Assembly: GCA_947379865.1 (NCBI GenBank)
Contig: CANCOY010000003.1
Location: 4,765-68,764 of the forward strand
DNA: 64,000 nt
Direction of reading: 5' to 3'
Origin: Acetobacteraceae bacterium
GTDB taxonomy: Bacteria > Pseudomonadota > Alphaproteobacteria > Zavarziniales > Zavarziniaceae
Numbering within the stretch: position 1 is the stretch's first letter; each line of letters starts with the position of its first letter. Made by a program: the position numbers and the translations under genes. The notes under the pieces are model-generated. The model had not been told where the DNA came from. It made no database searches and worked only from the letters and a program-made list of their open reading frames with translations. Positions 8,076-15,233 of the stretch are shown one piece after another.

Positions 8076-9305
8076 ATGAACGAAGCCTGGATCATTGACG
8101 CGGCCCGTACGCCCCGTTCCATCGGCAAGATCGGCAAGGGCGCGCTGTCGAGCGTGCATCCCCAGCGGATCCTGGCCACCGTGCTGAAGGCCCTGGCCGA
8201 GCGCAACAATCTGAACACCGCCGATATCGACGACGTGATCGCCGGCTGTGGCACGCAGATTGGCAAGCAGGGCTCCTGCATTGCCCGCATGTCGGCGCTG
8301 GACGCCGGCTATGACATCAAGGCGCCGGGCCTGTCGGTTGAGCGCTTCTGCGGCTCGGCCCTGACGGCGGTGAACCTTGCCACCATGGGCATCATGTCGG
8401 GCATGCAGAACCTGGTGGTGGCCGGCGGCATCGAGTCCATGTCCTATGGCTCCACCCTGCAGGGCAAGCCCTTCCTCGATTCTGACAACACCCATTTGCG
8501 CGCCCGCTATCCCCAGCCCCACCAGGGCATCTGCGCCGACCTGATCGCCACCCTCGAGGGCATCACCCGCGAGGAGACTGAGCATCTGGCGATGGAGAGC
8601 CAGCGCCGCGCCGATTACGCCATCCGCAATGGCCACTTCAACAAGAGCGTCGTCCCCGTCTATGACGAGGCCGGCAATCTGGTTCTCGACCACGAGGAAT
8701 TCCCGCGTCCCCAGACCACGCTGGAGGGCCTCGCCGCCCTGAAGCCCGCCTTTGCCTCGGTCTATGCGGCGCCGCTGGATGAAGAAGGCACGTCATACAA
8801 GCAGCTGGTGCAGCAGGCCTATCCGGGCGTTGAGGTGAACCACATTCACCATGCCGGCAATTCCTCGGGCGTGGTGGACGGGGCGGCTGCCCTGATCATT
8901 GCCTCGCCGGACTATGCCCGCGCCCACGGCCTGAAGCCGCGCGCCCGCATAAAGGTGGTGGCCACCGCCGGTGACAGCCCGCAGCTGATGCTGAACGCCC
9001 CGGTTCCTGCCGCGCGCAAGGCCCTGGCGCTGGCTGGCATGAGCATCAGCGACATCGACCTGTTCGAGGTGAACGAGGCCTTTGCCGTGGTGCCCATGAA
9101 GTTCATGCGCGACCTGAATGTCGATCCGGCCAAGGTGAATGTGAATGGCGGCGCCATGGCGCTGGGCCATCCCATTGGCGCCACGGGTGCCATCATCCTC
9201 GGCACCCTGCTCGACGAGATGGAGCGCCGCGACCTGACGGTGGGCATGGCCACCATGTGCACCGGCGGCGGCATGGCCCCGGCGACGATCATCGAGCGCT
9301 TCTGA
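8076..9305 (+). CDS. acetyl-CoA C-acyltransferase (thiolase)
   Basis: A 409-residue degradative-type thiolase that would cleave 3-ketoacyl-CoA with CoA. The nucleophile is Cys92 in VERFCGSAL. The GGAMALGHPIGATGA histidine loop and the CTGGGM proton-transfer cysteine near the C-terminus are all present. AGGAGG precedes the ATG. It follows the SDR gene by 77 nt and ends at a hairpin shared with the convergent LLM oxidoreductase gene. Its beta-oxidation role fits the surrounding ligases and acyl-CoA dehydrogenase. Confidence 0.94.
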   Translation: MNEAWIIDAARTPRSIGKIGKGALSSVHPQRILATVLKALAERNNLNTADIDDVIAGCGTQIGKQGSCIARMSALDAGYDIKAPGLSVERFCGSALTAVNLATMGIMSGMQNLVVAGGIESMSYGSTLQGKPFLDSDNTHLRARYPQPHQGICADLIATLEGITREETEHLAMESQRRADYAIRNGHFNKSVVPVYDEAGNLVLDHEEFPRPQTTLEGLAALKPAFASVYAAPLDEEGTSYKQLVQQAYPGVEVNHIHHAGNSSGVVDGAAALIIASPDYARAHGLKPRARIKVVATAGDSPQLMLNAPVPAARKALALAGMSISDIDLFEVNEAFAVVPMKFMRDLNVDPAKVNVNGGAMALGHPIGATGAIILGTLLDEMERRDLTVGMATMCTGGGMAPATIIERF

Positions 9306-9320
9306 TCGCTGATCCGGTAT

Positions 9321-9348
9321 CCCCCTCCCTGCAACAGCGGGGAGGGGG
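9321..9348. terminator. bidirectional hairpin between convergent genes
   Basis: CCCCCTCCC (9321-9329) pairs with GGGAGGGGG (9340-9348) around a 10-nt loop, with partial pairing continuing outward. It lies midway between the thiolase stop and the LLM oxidoreductase stop. There is no T-run, so termination strength is uncertain. Confidence 0.6.
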
Positions 9349-9372
9349 TATCACCGGCCCTCGTGACGCAGC

Positions 9373-10587
9373 CTATTCGGCCGCGTCGCTCTTCTTGCCG
9401 AGGCCCATGGCTTCCATGACCTCGGGCGAGATGTTCTTGTCGCCCTTGGCGGCAATGTGCTGTTCCAGGCGCTTGCCCACGGCCTTGAAATTCTGGCCCC
9501 AGTATTCGTCCCGGTTATCCCGCGCCCAGGCAAGCGAGTCTTCGCGGTTGATGTTCGAGCCCTGGAACTTCGGAAACACATAGCGTGCCAGAAGCTCATA
9601 GGAATTCTTCTTGCGCGGCCACGAGGCCCAATTGTGGTCCAGCGTCAGGAAGGCGCCAAAGCCGCCCGACTGCTTTTCCAGGCGCTCGATCTGGGCAATG
9701 GCCATCTCGGGCGTGCCGATCACCGCAAAGCCTGAGGCATTCAGGCTGTCGATGACGTCGTCTCCCTCCATGCCGAGGGGCAGGGCCGCCACCTTGGTGA
9801 AATAGTACAGCCACTTCTCCAGACCAAAGGCGACGTCGGCGCGGGCCTGTTCCATGGTCTCGGCGATATGGATGGGGCCAACCAGCCGCCATTTCGACCG
9901 GTCGACGGTATTGCCCTTCTCGCGCGCCGTCTCCTCGGCGATGGCCCAGTTGGAGGCCAGCGCATTGAAGCCACCAGCTGAGGTCGCGCCGATGGACAGC
10001 ATGCCGATGCCATGGCGGCCGGCCGCATTGGCGCCGGTGGGCGAGAGCTGGCTGGCCACCGCGATCTCGATGGAGGGCCTTGTATAGGGATTAAGGTGCA
10101 GGCGGGCGTTGTTCAGTTCGAACCAGTCGCTCTTGTGGGTAACCACCTCGCCCCGCAGCAGGCGCACCATGCAGTCCAGCGCCTCGTCCATGCGGTCGCG
10201 CTGCTTCTCTACCGGGATCCCCATCATGAAAGCGTCCGACGGCAGGGCACCCGGGCCGCAGCCCAGCATGACGCGGCCGCGCGTGACATGGTCAAGCTGG
10301 TTCATGCGCTCGGCCAGCATCAGCGGATGGTGATAGGGCAGGGACGACACGCCGGTGCCGAGGCGGATGTTGCGCGTGCGCTCGGCAACCGTGGCGATGA
10401 ACAGCTCGGGGCTGGAGATGATCTCATAGCCGGCTGAATGATGTTCACCAATCCACGCCTCGTCATAGCCGAGAGTGTCCATCCACTGGACCAGCTCGAA
10501 ATCGCGTTCAAGCGCCAGGGTGGGGTTTTCGTCAATCGGATGAAAGGGCGCGATGAACGAGCCAAAACGCATTTTGGTGCCAGACAT
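9373..10587 (-). CDS. LLM class flavin-dependent oxidoreductase (luciferase-like monooxygenase)
   Basis: The product has 404 residues of the bacterial-luciferase TIM-barrel family. N-terminal features are MRFGSFIAPFHP, the WIGEHHSAGYE segment and RLGTGVSSLPYHHPLMLAERMNQLDH, followed by RGRVMLGCGPGALPSD. These members use reduced FMN supplied by a separate reductase to oxygenate aldehydes, ketones or other small organics. ATG 10587 was chosen because GGAGGAGG lies immediately upstream and the domain begins there. An acyl-CoA dehydrogenase gene precedes it on the same strand, with a hairpin in between. The substrate is unknown. Confidence 0.92.
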   Translation of the reverse strand: MSGTKMRFGSFIAPFHPIDENPTLALERDFELVQWMDTLGYDEAWIGEHHSAGYEIISSPELFIATVAERTRNIRLGTGVSSLPYHHPLMLAERMNQLDHVTRGRVMLGCGPGALPSDAFMMGIPVEKQRDRMDEALDCMVRLLRGEVVTHKSDWFELNNARLHLNPYTRPSIEIAVASQLSPTGANAAGRHGIGMLSIGATSAGGFNALASNWAIAEETAREKGNTVDRSKWRLVGPIHIAETMEQARADVAFGLEKWLYYFTKVAALPLGMEGDDVIDSLNASGFAVIGTPEMAIAQIERLEKQSGGFGAFLTLDHNWASWPRKKNSYELLARYVFPKFQGSNINREDSLAWARDNRDEYWGQNFKAVGKRLEQHIAAKGDKNISPEVMEAMGLGKKSDAAE

Positions 10588-10680
10588 TTGGGCCTCCTCC
10601 CATGGAGATGGATGCTTCCTCTGCCGGGAAGTCACCCTGAAAATGGAAGGCCAAGACCTTCCGGTCAATGTGATTTGCAA

Positions 10681-10711
10681 AGGGTGCCCAGCCCTTGGGG
10701 CCAGGCACCCT
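10681..10711 (-). terminator. hairpin downstream of the acyl-CoA dehydrogenase gene
   Basis: AGGGTGCC (10681-10688) pairs with GGCACCCT (10704-10711), with an additional inner GCCC/GGGC stem. Only a short T stretch follows on the minus strand. It lies between the acyl-CoA dehydrogenase stop and the LLM gene start, so it probably attenuates or ends the upstream operon. Confidence 0.6.
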
Positions 10712-10718
10712 CGGCGTG

Positions 10719-11882
10719 TCAGCCCATCAAGGAGCCAAGCTGCGTCGGCAGGCCAAGGACCACGGCGGAGATGGCCGCATTGTGGATCTCGGTGGAACCC
10801 TCGGCGACCAGCTTGGTGCGGGCGTCGCGGAAATAGCGGTTGACGCCGGTGGAGTTCATCATGCCGCTGCCACCCCACATCTGGAGCAACTGGTGGCAGC
10901 ACTCATAGGCGGTCTCGCAGATGAACGACTTGCACATGGACCCATAGGGCTGGTCCATCTTGTCCTCGTCATAGAGCTTGGTCGAGGTATAGAGCAGGGC
11001 ACGGCAGGCCTCGAGCTTGGAGACGATGATCGCCAGGCGGTCGGTGATGGGCGACAGCTTGGCCATGGGCTCGCCATAGAGGGTGCGCTGCTTCACATAG
11101 TCGACAGTCTGCTCCAGCATCCCCTGGGCGCAGCCCAGCGACGTGGCTGCATGGCCCATGAAGCTGGCCTGGTTGACCGGGGCGATTGCGGCATTGCCGG
11201 TGAGCAGGTCGCCCAGCACGTCGCCCGCCTCGATGCGCACGTCATTGAACGAGATCGGGCCGGTATTGGTGCCGCGCCAGCCCAGCTTGTCCTCGTACTT
11301 GTCCACGCTGAAGCCCTTGGCCTCGCGGTCGACGATGACCACGCCATAGCCGTTCTGGCCGTCACGCTGGGTGCGGCACATCACGATATAGGTGGTGGCC
11401 TGGCCCTGGGTGCAGAACAGCTTGGCGCCGTTCAGACGATAGCCATTGCCATCGGCCGTCAGCTTGGTCTGGTGGGCCTGGGTGTTGATGGCGCCCGACG
11501 GTTCCGTCTGGGAAAAGGCCATGATCCGCTCGCCGCGTGCCGAGGCTGGCAGCAGGCGCTGGCGCTGTTCCTCGGTGCCCAGCAGATGGGCAACTGCAGG
11601 GCACAGGATCATTTCCACCGACAAGAGGCCGGCAAAGCTGGGACTGGCCTTGGCCAGTTCCTCAAGCACCAGGCAGGTGGTGGTCAGGTCCGCACCGACG
11701 CCGCCGTATTCCTCGGGGATCCACAGGCCAAGGAAGCCCAGTTCCACGCAACGCTGGGTCAGCGAGGCCGGGGCTGCTTCGTCGGCGTCGATCTTGTTGG
11801 CAAGCGGCAGCAACTCGTTCTGGGCGAAGCGGCGTGCCACGTCGCGCATCATGGTCTGATCTTCGTTCAGGAAATAGGACAT
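10719..11882 (-). CDS. acyl-CoA dehydrogenase
   Basis: A 387-residue FAD-dependent acyl-CoA dehydrogenase introducing the alpha,beta double bond. Visible features are PEEYGGVGAD in the N-terminal helical domain, the FAD-contacting MAFSQTEPSGAINTQAHQT stretch, and a C-terminal LVAEGSTEIHNAAIS segment whose Glu sits at the catalytic-base position. ATG 11882 has a GGAG upstream, and the longer frame is not needed. It is the last gene of a three-gene minus-strand operon with a kinase-fold protein (22-nt gap) and a DUF7064-like protein. Confidence 0.93.
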   Translation of the reverse strand: MSYFLNEDQTMMRDVARRFAQNELLPLANKIDADEAAPASLTQRCVELGFLGLWIPEEYGGVGADLTTTCLVLEELAKASPSFAGLLSVEMILCPAVAHLLGTEEQRQRLLPASARGERIMAFSQTEPSGAINTQAHQTKLTADGNGYRLNGAKLFCTQGQATTYIVMCRTQRDGQNGYGVVIVDREAKGFSVDKYEDKLGWRGTNTGPISFNDVRIEAGDVLGDLLTGNAAIAPVNQASFMGHAATSLGCAQGMLEQTVDYVKQRTLYGEPMAKLSPITDRLAIIVSKLEACRALLYTSTKLYDEDKMDQPYGSMCKSFICETAYECCHQLLQMWGGSGMMNSTGVNRYFRDARTKLVAEGSTEIHNAAISAVVLGLPTQLGSLMG

Positions 11883-11904
11883 GGCGTTTCTCCGTTTATT
11901 GTTG

Positions 11905-12885
11905 TCAGCCGGCGCGTTCAGCGCGGGCAGCAAGAAGGGCGGTATAGCTGGGCACCAGGGCGGCAAAGGCCCCGAAGCGCGGGTCCTTGATCCGGCCCGT
12001 GTTGAACAGGTGCCCCCCCAGCGCAATGATGGCGGCAACCTTGGCCTGGCCAAGCACGGCATAGCGGGCGGCATCCACCGCCTTGCGGCCGGTTCCCGCC
12101 TCCCAGGCCTCGATCATCTGGTTGCGTGACCACCAGGCCGGCAGGTCGAAGCCGGCATTGGCAAGGGCAGCCTCGCCCTGGTCGTGGAACATCAGGATGT
12201 AGCCCAGGTCCAGCATGGGCTCTGCCACCTGGGCCATTTCCCAGTCCAGCACGGCGGTCAGGCGGCCGCCCTGCCACATGCAGTTGCCATGCTTGGGGTC
12301 CCCATGGACCGGGGTGGCCGGCCCCGTGGTGCCGAGGGGGCGGCGCACCAGATCCTCGAGCACGGCCACCAGTTCCCGGGGCGCCTCGGCCCCCAGGCTG
12401 ACGTCCAGCCAGTGCTGCGCCTCCTCGGTTACCGTGCGTCCCCCTTGCGGATAGAGCGCCGGGTCCATGCGGTGAAGCGCCGTGAGGGCTGAGAACCACT
12501 GGTTGCACAGCTGGTCGGCCTGTTCCGGGGCGGCGGCCAGCCAGTCGGGGACGGCATATTCAAAAGCCTCCCCCGGCAGCTTCTCCATGACAAAGAACGG
12601 ATCGCCGATGACGCCTGCATCGGTGACCAGATCATGGACCCGGGGCACGGGGACGGCGGGGGCATGCTTTGCCACGGCGCCAAGGATGGCGTGCTGGCGC
12701 GCCATGTCATAGGGCGGCAGCAGGCCTTCCTCCGACGGAGGCAGGCGCAGGATGCGGTCAAGACCATCGAGCAGATAGGTCTCGTTGGAATGGCCGGCCG
12801 ACAGGGTGACGATGCGGGTGATGCGCTCACCCCCCTCGATCGAACCCCGCAGGCCCGCCAGCATCTGGACAAGATCGCGTGCCAT
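11905..12885 (-). CDS. phosphotransferase family protein (APH fold)
   Basis: A 326-residue aminoglycoside-phosphotransferase-fold protein with the catalytic loop VHGDPKHGNCM and the metal-binding LDWEMA motif in the correct order. Relatives are often encoded beside acyl-CoA dehydrogenases in catabolic clusters, and some vertebrate and bacterial acyl-CoA dehydrogenases carry this domain fused. There it may phosphorylate hydroxyacyl-CoA intermediates. Position in an operon directly upstream of an acyl-CoA dehydrogenase supports the same use here rather than antibiotic resistance. The substrate remains an inference. Confidence 0.88.
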   Translation of the reverse strand: MARDLVQMLAGLRGSIEGGERITRIVTLSAGHSNETYLLDGLDRILRLPPSEEGLLPPYDMARQHAILGAVAKHAPAVPVPRVHDLVTDAGVIGDPFFVMEKLPGEAFEYAVPDWLAAAPEQADQLCNQWFSALTALHRMDPALYPQGGRTVTEEAQHWLDVSLGAEAPRELVAVLEDLVRRPLGTTGPATPVHGDPKHGNCMWQGGRLTAVLDWEMAQVAEPMLDLGYILMFHDQGEAALANAGFDLPAWWSRNQMIEAWEAGTGRKAVDAARYAVLGQAKVAAIIALGGHLFNTGRIKDPRFGAFAALVPSYTALLAARAERAG

Positions 12886-12892
12886 GGCTGGC

Positions 12893-14077
12893 CTAGATGA
12901 TCGAGTTCGCGGCGGTCAGGCCCAGCGCCTCGTTGCCACCATGAATGATCGTTTCCATGATGCCATAGCCGGTCATGTTGCCTTCGGTCGCGCGGATCGG
13001 GCAGTCGCGCAGCTGGTGGATGCGCTTCAGAGTCTCGATGTCGAGGGTATTGGCGAACTTCTCGCCATCCAGCTCCAGCTCGCCCTTCCACGACCCATGC
13101 TTCTTGCCGTCAAAGCCCAGATAGAGGCCAGGGCCAAGGTGCACGCCAGAGGTGCCCATCACTTCGATGCTAACCGTATGGGTGTCGCCCTGCAGCATGT
13201 CGAAATGCACAAGGCCACCCTTCAGGCGGCGGGTGCGGTCGTCATAGGCGAGTTCCGGGCGCACGCGCGCCACCTTCTCCTGCGAGCCGTCGGGATGGTT
13301 CCGATAGCCTGACGAATAGAAGATCTTGCCGTTCCGCGACATGTAATAGAAGTGATAGGCAACCGTGGAGCCATCTGGCGCCGTCAGCAGGATGGGGCTC
13401 CAGATCAGGTAGAAGGGTGATTGCCCGAATTTGGAATCGCCGAAGTCCTCGGTGGGGCGGACGTCGGCAAGATGCGCGCCCACATCGAGGCGGGTTCCCC
13501 AGCTGTGGTCGCGGAATTCGCGCCACTCGTCCGGGTTGATCTCCATGCGCTGGCCTTCGATCTCGACCCAGCCGGACGGCACGCCGCACTGATGATAGCG
13601 AATCACGTCGGAGCCCACGCGGAAGCCATCCTTCTCGCGCTGCTTGTGGCGATCCTCAAGGAAGGGCGGCATCAGCGACGTAAAGGTCACATCATAAGAG
13701 ATCGGCTGGATATCATTCTTGGCCAGTGCATAGCGCACCTTGTGCATGGGCTCGATGATTTCATAGGTAAGGGGGCCGACGTCCGTCAGCGTCGGGTCAT
13801 CCAGCAGTTCCCGGCTGGCCCGCACGGTCCACTGCTCTGCCCCGCGTGAGACGGCGGCAAAGCCATCCATGATCCCGCGATTGTGATAACGGCCGAGGCC
13901 GAAATCGATACCCAGTGCGCCGTCCTTGCGGACGCAGGCTGTCCAGATCTTTTCCGTCCAGCCGTGGTCCGACGTGGCAACGCTGCCAAAGGTATCGACG
14001 ATCTGGTGGTTCAGGAATTCGTCAAGGCGCGTCAGGCGGCCGATATCTTCCATGTCGTGGGGGCGGGAATTGCGCAT
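12893..14077 (-). CDS. DUF7064-like (lipocalin-like) protein of unknown function
   Basis: A 394-residue soluble protein with no signal peptide. It is rich in beta-strand-like aromatic segments (YHFYYMSRNGKIFYSSGYR and GLYLGFDGKKHGSWKGELEL), consistent with the beta-barrel, DUF7064-type proteins found in steroid and lipid catabolic clusters. I assign this from memory of sequence style, so the family name is tentative. It is the first gene of an operon with the APH-fold kinase (7-nt gap) and acyl-CoA dehydrogenase, which suggests handling of a hydrophobic substrate. A hairpin overlaps its ribosome-binding site. Confidence 0.6.
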   Translation of the reverse strand: MRNSRPHDMEDIGRLTRLDEFLNHQIVDTFGSVATSDHGWTEKIWTACVRKDGALGIDFGLGRYHNRGIMDGFAAVSRGAEQWTVRASRELLDDPTLTDVGPLTYEIIEPMHKVRYALAKNDIQPISYDVTFTSLMPPFLEDRHKQREKDGFRVGSDVIRYHQCGVPSGWVEIEGQRMEINPDEWREFRDHSWGTRLDVGAHLADVRPTEDFGDSKFGQSPFYLIWSPILLTAPDGSTVAYHFYYMSRNGKIFYSSGYRNHPDGSQEKVARVRPELAYDDRTRRLKGGLVHFDMLQGDTHTVSIEVMGTSGVHLGPGLYLGFDGKKHGSWKGELELDGEKFANTLDIETLKRIHQLRDCPIRATEGNMTGYGIMETIIHGGNEALGLTAANSII

Positions 14078-14086
14078 GGGCGTCTC

Positions 14087-14112
14087 TCCAGAGGTTTTTC
14101 AGGCCCTCTGGA
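14087..14112 (-). promoter_or_regulatory. inverted repeat overlapping the ribosome-binding region of the DUF7064-like gene
   Basis: TCCAGAGG (14087-14094) and CCTCTGGA (14105-14112) form a perfect 8-bp stem with a 10-nt loop. On the minus strand the proximal arm runs into the GGAGAG sequence that precedes the ATG at 14077. It could be an operator or an RNA hairpin that partly hides the ribosome-binding site. Confidence 0.5.
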
Positions 14113-14200
14113 CACAATCAGGATGATCAGTCGGGGCCTGTTGGGAAAATCCAGCCAGTAGTTGACGGCCTCTGGCGACCCCCGGTCTTTCAGGATCGTG

Positions 14201-14218
14201 CGATTTCTATCAAAATCG
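14201..14218. promoter_or_regulatory. small inverted repeat in the divergent promoter
   Basis: CGATTT, six bases, then AAATCG in the 220-bp interval between the DUF7064-like gene and the AraC gene. This AT-richer spot is a plausible regulator site. No further evidence. Confidence 0.35.
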
Positions 14219-14298
14219 TCCGCTCTACCTGTCTTGCGCCCCTGCCAGAGGGCGCGTTTAATCATGCCAACAGGGAAACCATCAAAACGGGGGTTTTG

Positions 14299-15183
14299 TT
14301 GGACCAGAGACAGGCATGGGCCGGCGCCGGCCGGGCCATATCACAGGCTGTTGGCTTTGAACCGACGGCATCCAGCGCGGATGCCGCCTGGACCTCTGCG
14401 CGCCTCTATGCCTGGCGCGGCCGGGCCCATGAATGCGCCTTTCCGCAGTTTGACCAGCCCGTGCTGGTCTACCACACCGGCGGGGCCGCCCATGTGCCCG
14501 TGCTCTATCGCGGGCGCGACCATGCCGCCTCCCACCCCGGCCACTTCACCTTCATCCCGCAGGATACGCCCATCACCTGGCAGATCGGTGGCGACGTCCA
14601 TTCCTATTCCCTGCACCTGATACCCGGCGCGTTCGAGCGCTTGCTGGAGCAGGGGGGCGAGAAGCTGGTGGCGGGCGTGCGCCTGAAGTGCGGCTTCACC
14701 GATGGGCTTCTGGCCGAGATGGTGGAGACCATGGCGGCCGAGGCACTGCGGCCAACCCAGTTGGGCTCCCTGCTGGTGGATTCCATGGTGGACAGCATCG
14801 CCCTGTGCCTGGCGCGGGCGTCGGTCGGTTCCGTGGCCTGGAAACCGGATGCCGGTGGCCTGCCGCGCCGCGCCCTGCAGGCGGTGATGGAGATGATCGA
14901 CGCCAATCTGGAGACGGGCATCTCGCTGCAGGCCCTGGCGGACGAGGTTGGCCTCAGCCGGGCCCATTTCGTGACGGCGTTCCGCCGTGCGGTGGGCACG
15001 ACGCCTCATCGCTTCCTGACCCAGCGGCGAATCGACGTGGCGCAGCACAAGTTGCTGTCCTCGACAGCCGCCATTGCCGACATTGCTCTGGCCTGTGGCT
15101 TTTCCAGCCAGGCCCATTTTACGGACTGTTTCCGCCGGCTTAGCGGGACAACGCCCGCCGCCTGGCGTCTGCGCCGCCAATAG
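14299..15183 (+). CDS. AraC family transcriptional regulator
   Basis: About 294 residues. A C-terminal AraC double helix-turn-helix (about 190-290) shows ISLQALADEVGLSRAHFVTAF, AIADIALACGFSSQAHFTDCFRR and a terminal GTTPAAWR. The N-terminal part resembles a cupin-like ligand domain (HPGHFTFIPQDTPITWQI). The start is uncertain, because the open frame runs upstream without an in-frame ATG. TTG 14296 or 14299, preceded by a G-rich run, fits the beginning of recognisable sequence. It is divergent from the DUF7064/APH/acyl-CoA dehydrogenase operon, its likely target. Confidence 0.82.
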   Translation: MDQRQAWAGAGRAISQAVGFEPTASSADAAWTSARLYAWRGRAHECAFPQFDQPVLVYHTGGAAHVPVLYRGRDHAASHPGHFTFIPQDTPITWQIGGDVHSYSLHLIPGAFERLLEQGGEKLVAGVRLKCGFTDGLLAEMVETMAAEALRPTQLGSLLVDSMVDSIALCLARASVGSVAWKPDAGGLPRRALQAVMEMIDANLETGISLQALADEVGLSRAHFVTAFRRAVGTTPHRFLTQRRIDVAQHKLLSSTAAIADIALACGFSSQAHFTDCFRRLSGTTPAAWRLRRQ

Positions 15184-15193
15184 GCGGCCCTTG

Positions 15194-15220
15194 CGCCCGC
15201 CGGACAGTGTCCGACGGGCG
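15194..15220. terminator. strong bidirectional hairpin between convergent genes
   Basis: The 13-base arm at 15194-15206 pairs with 15208-15220 at 12 of 13 positions (CGCCCGCCGGACA against TGTCCGACGGGCG). It sits in the 50-bp gap between the AraC stop and the FadH-like gene stop. No T-run is present. Confidence 0.65.
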
Positions 15221-15233
15221 TCTGTGGTACCGC

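Noticed and set aside
11905..12885. APH-fold gene considered as an aminoglycoside-resistance determinant
   Set aside because: Operon position beside acyl-CoA dehydrogenase and overall sequence fit the catabolic subgroup.
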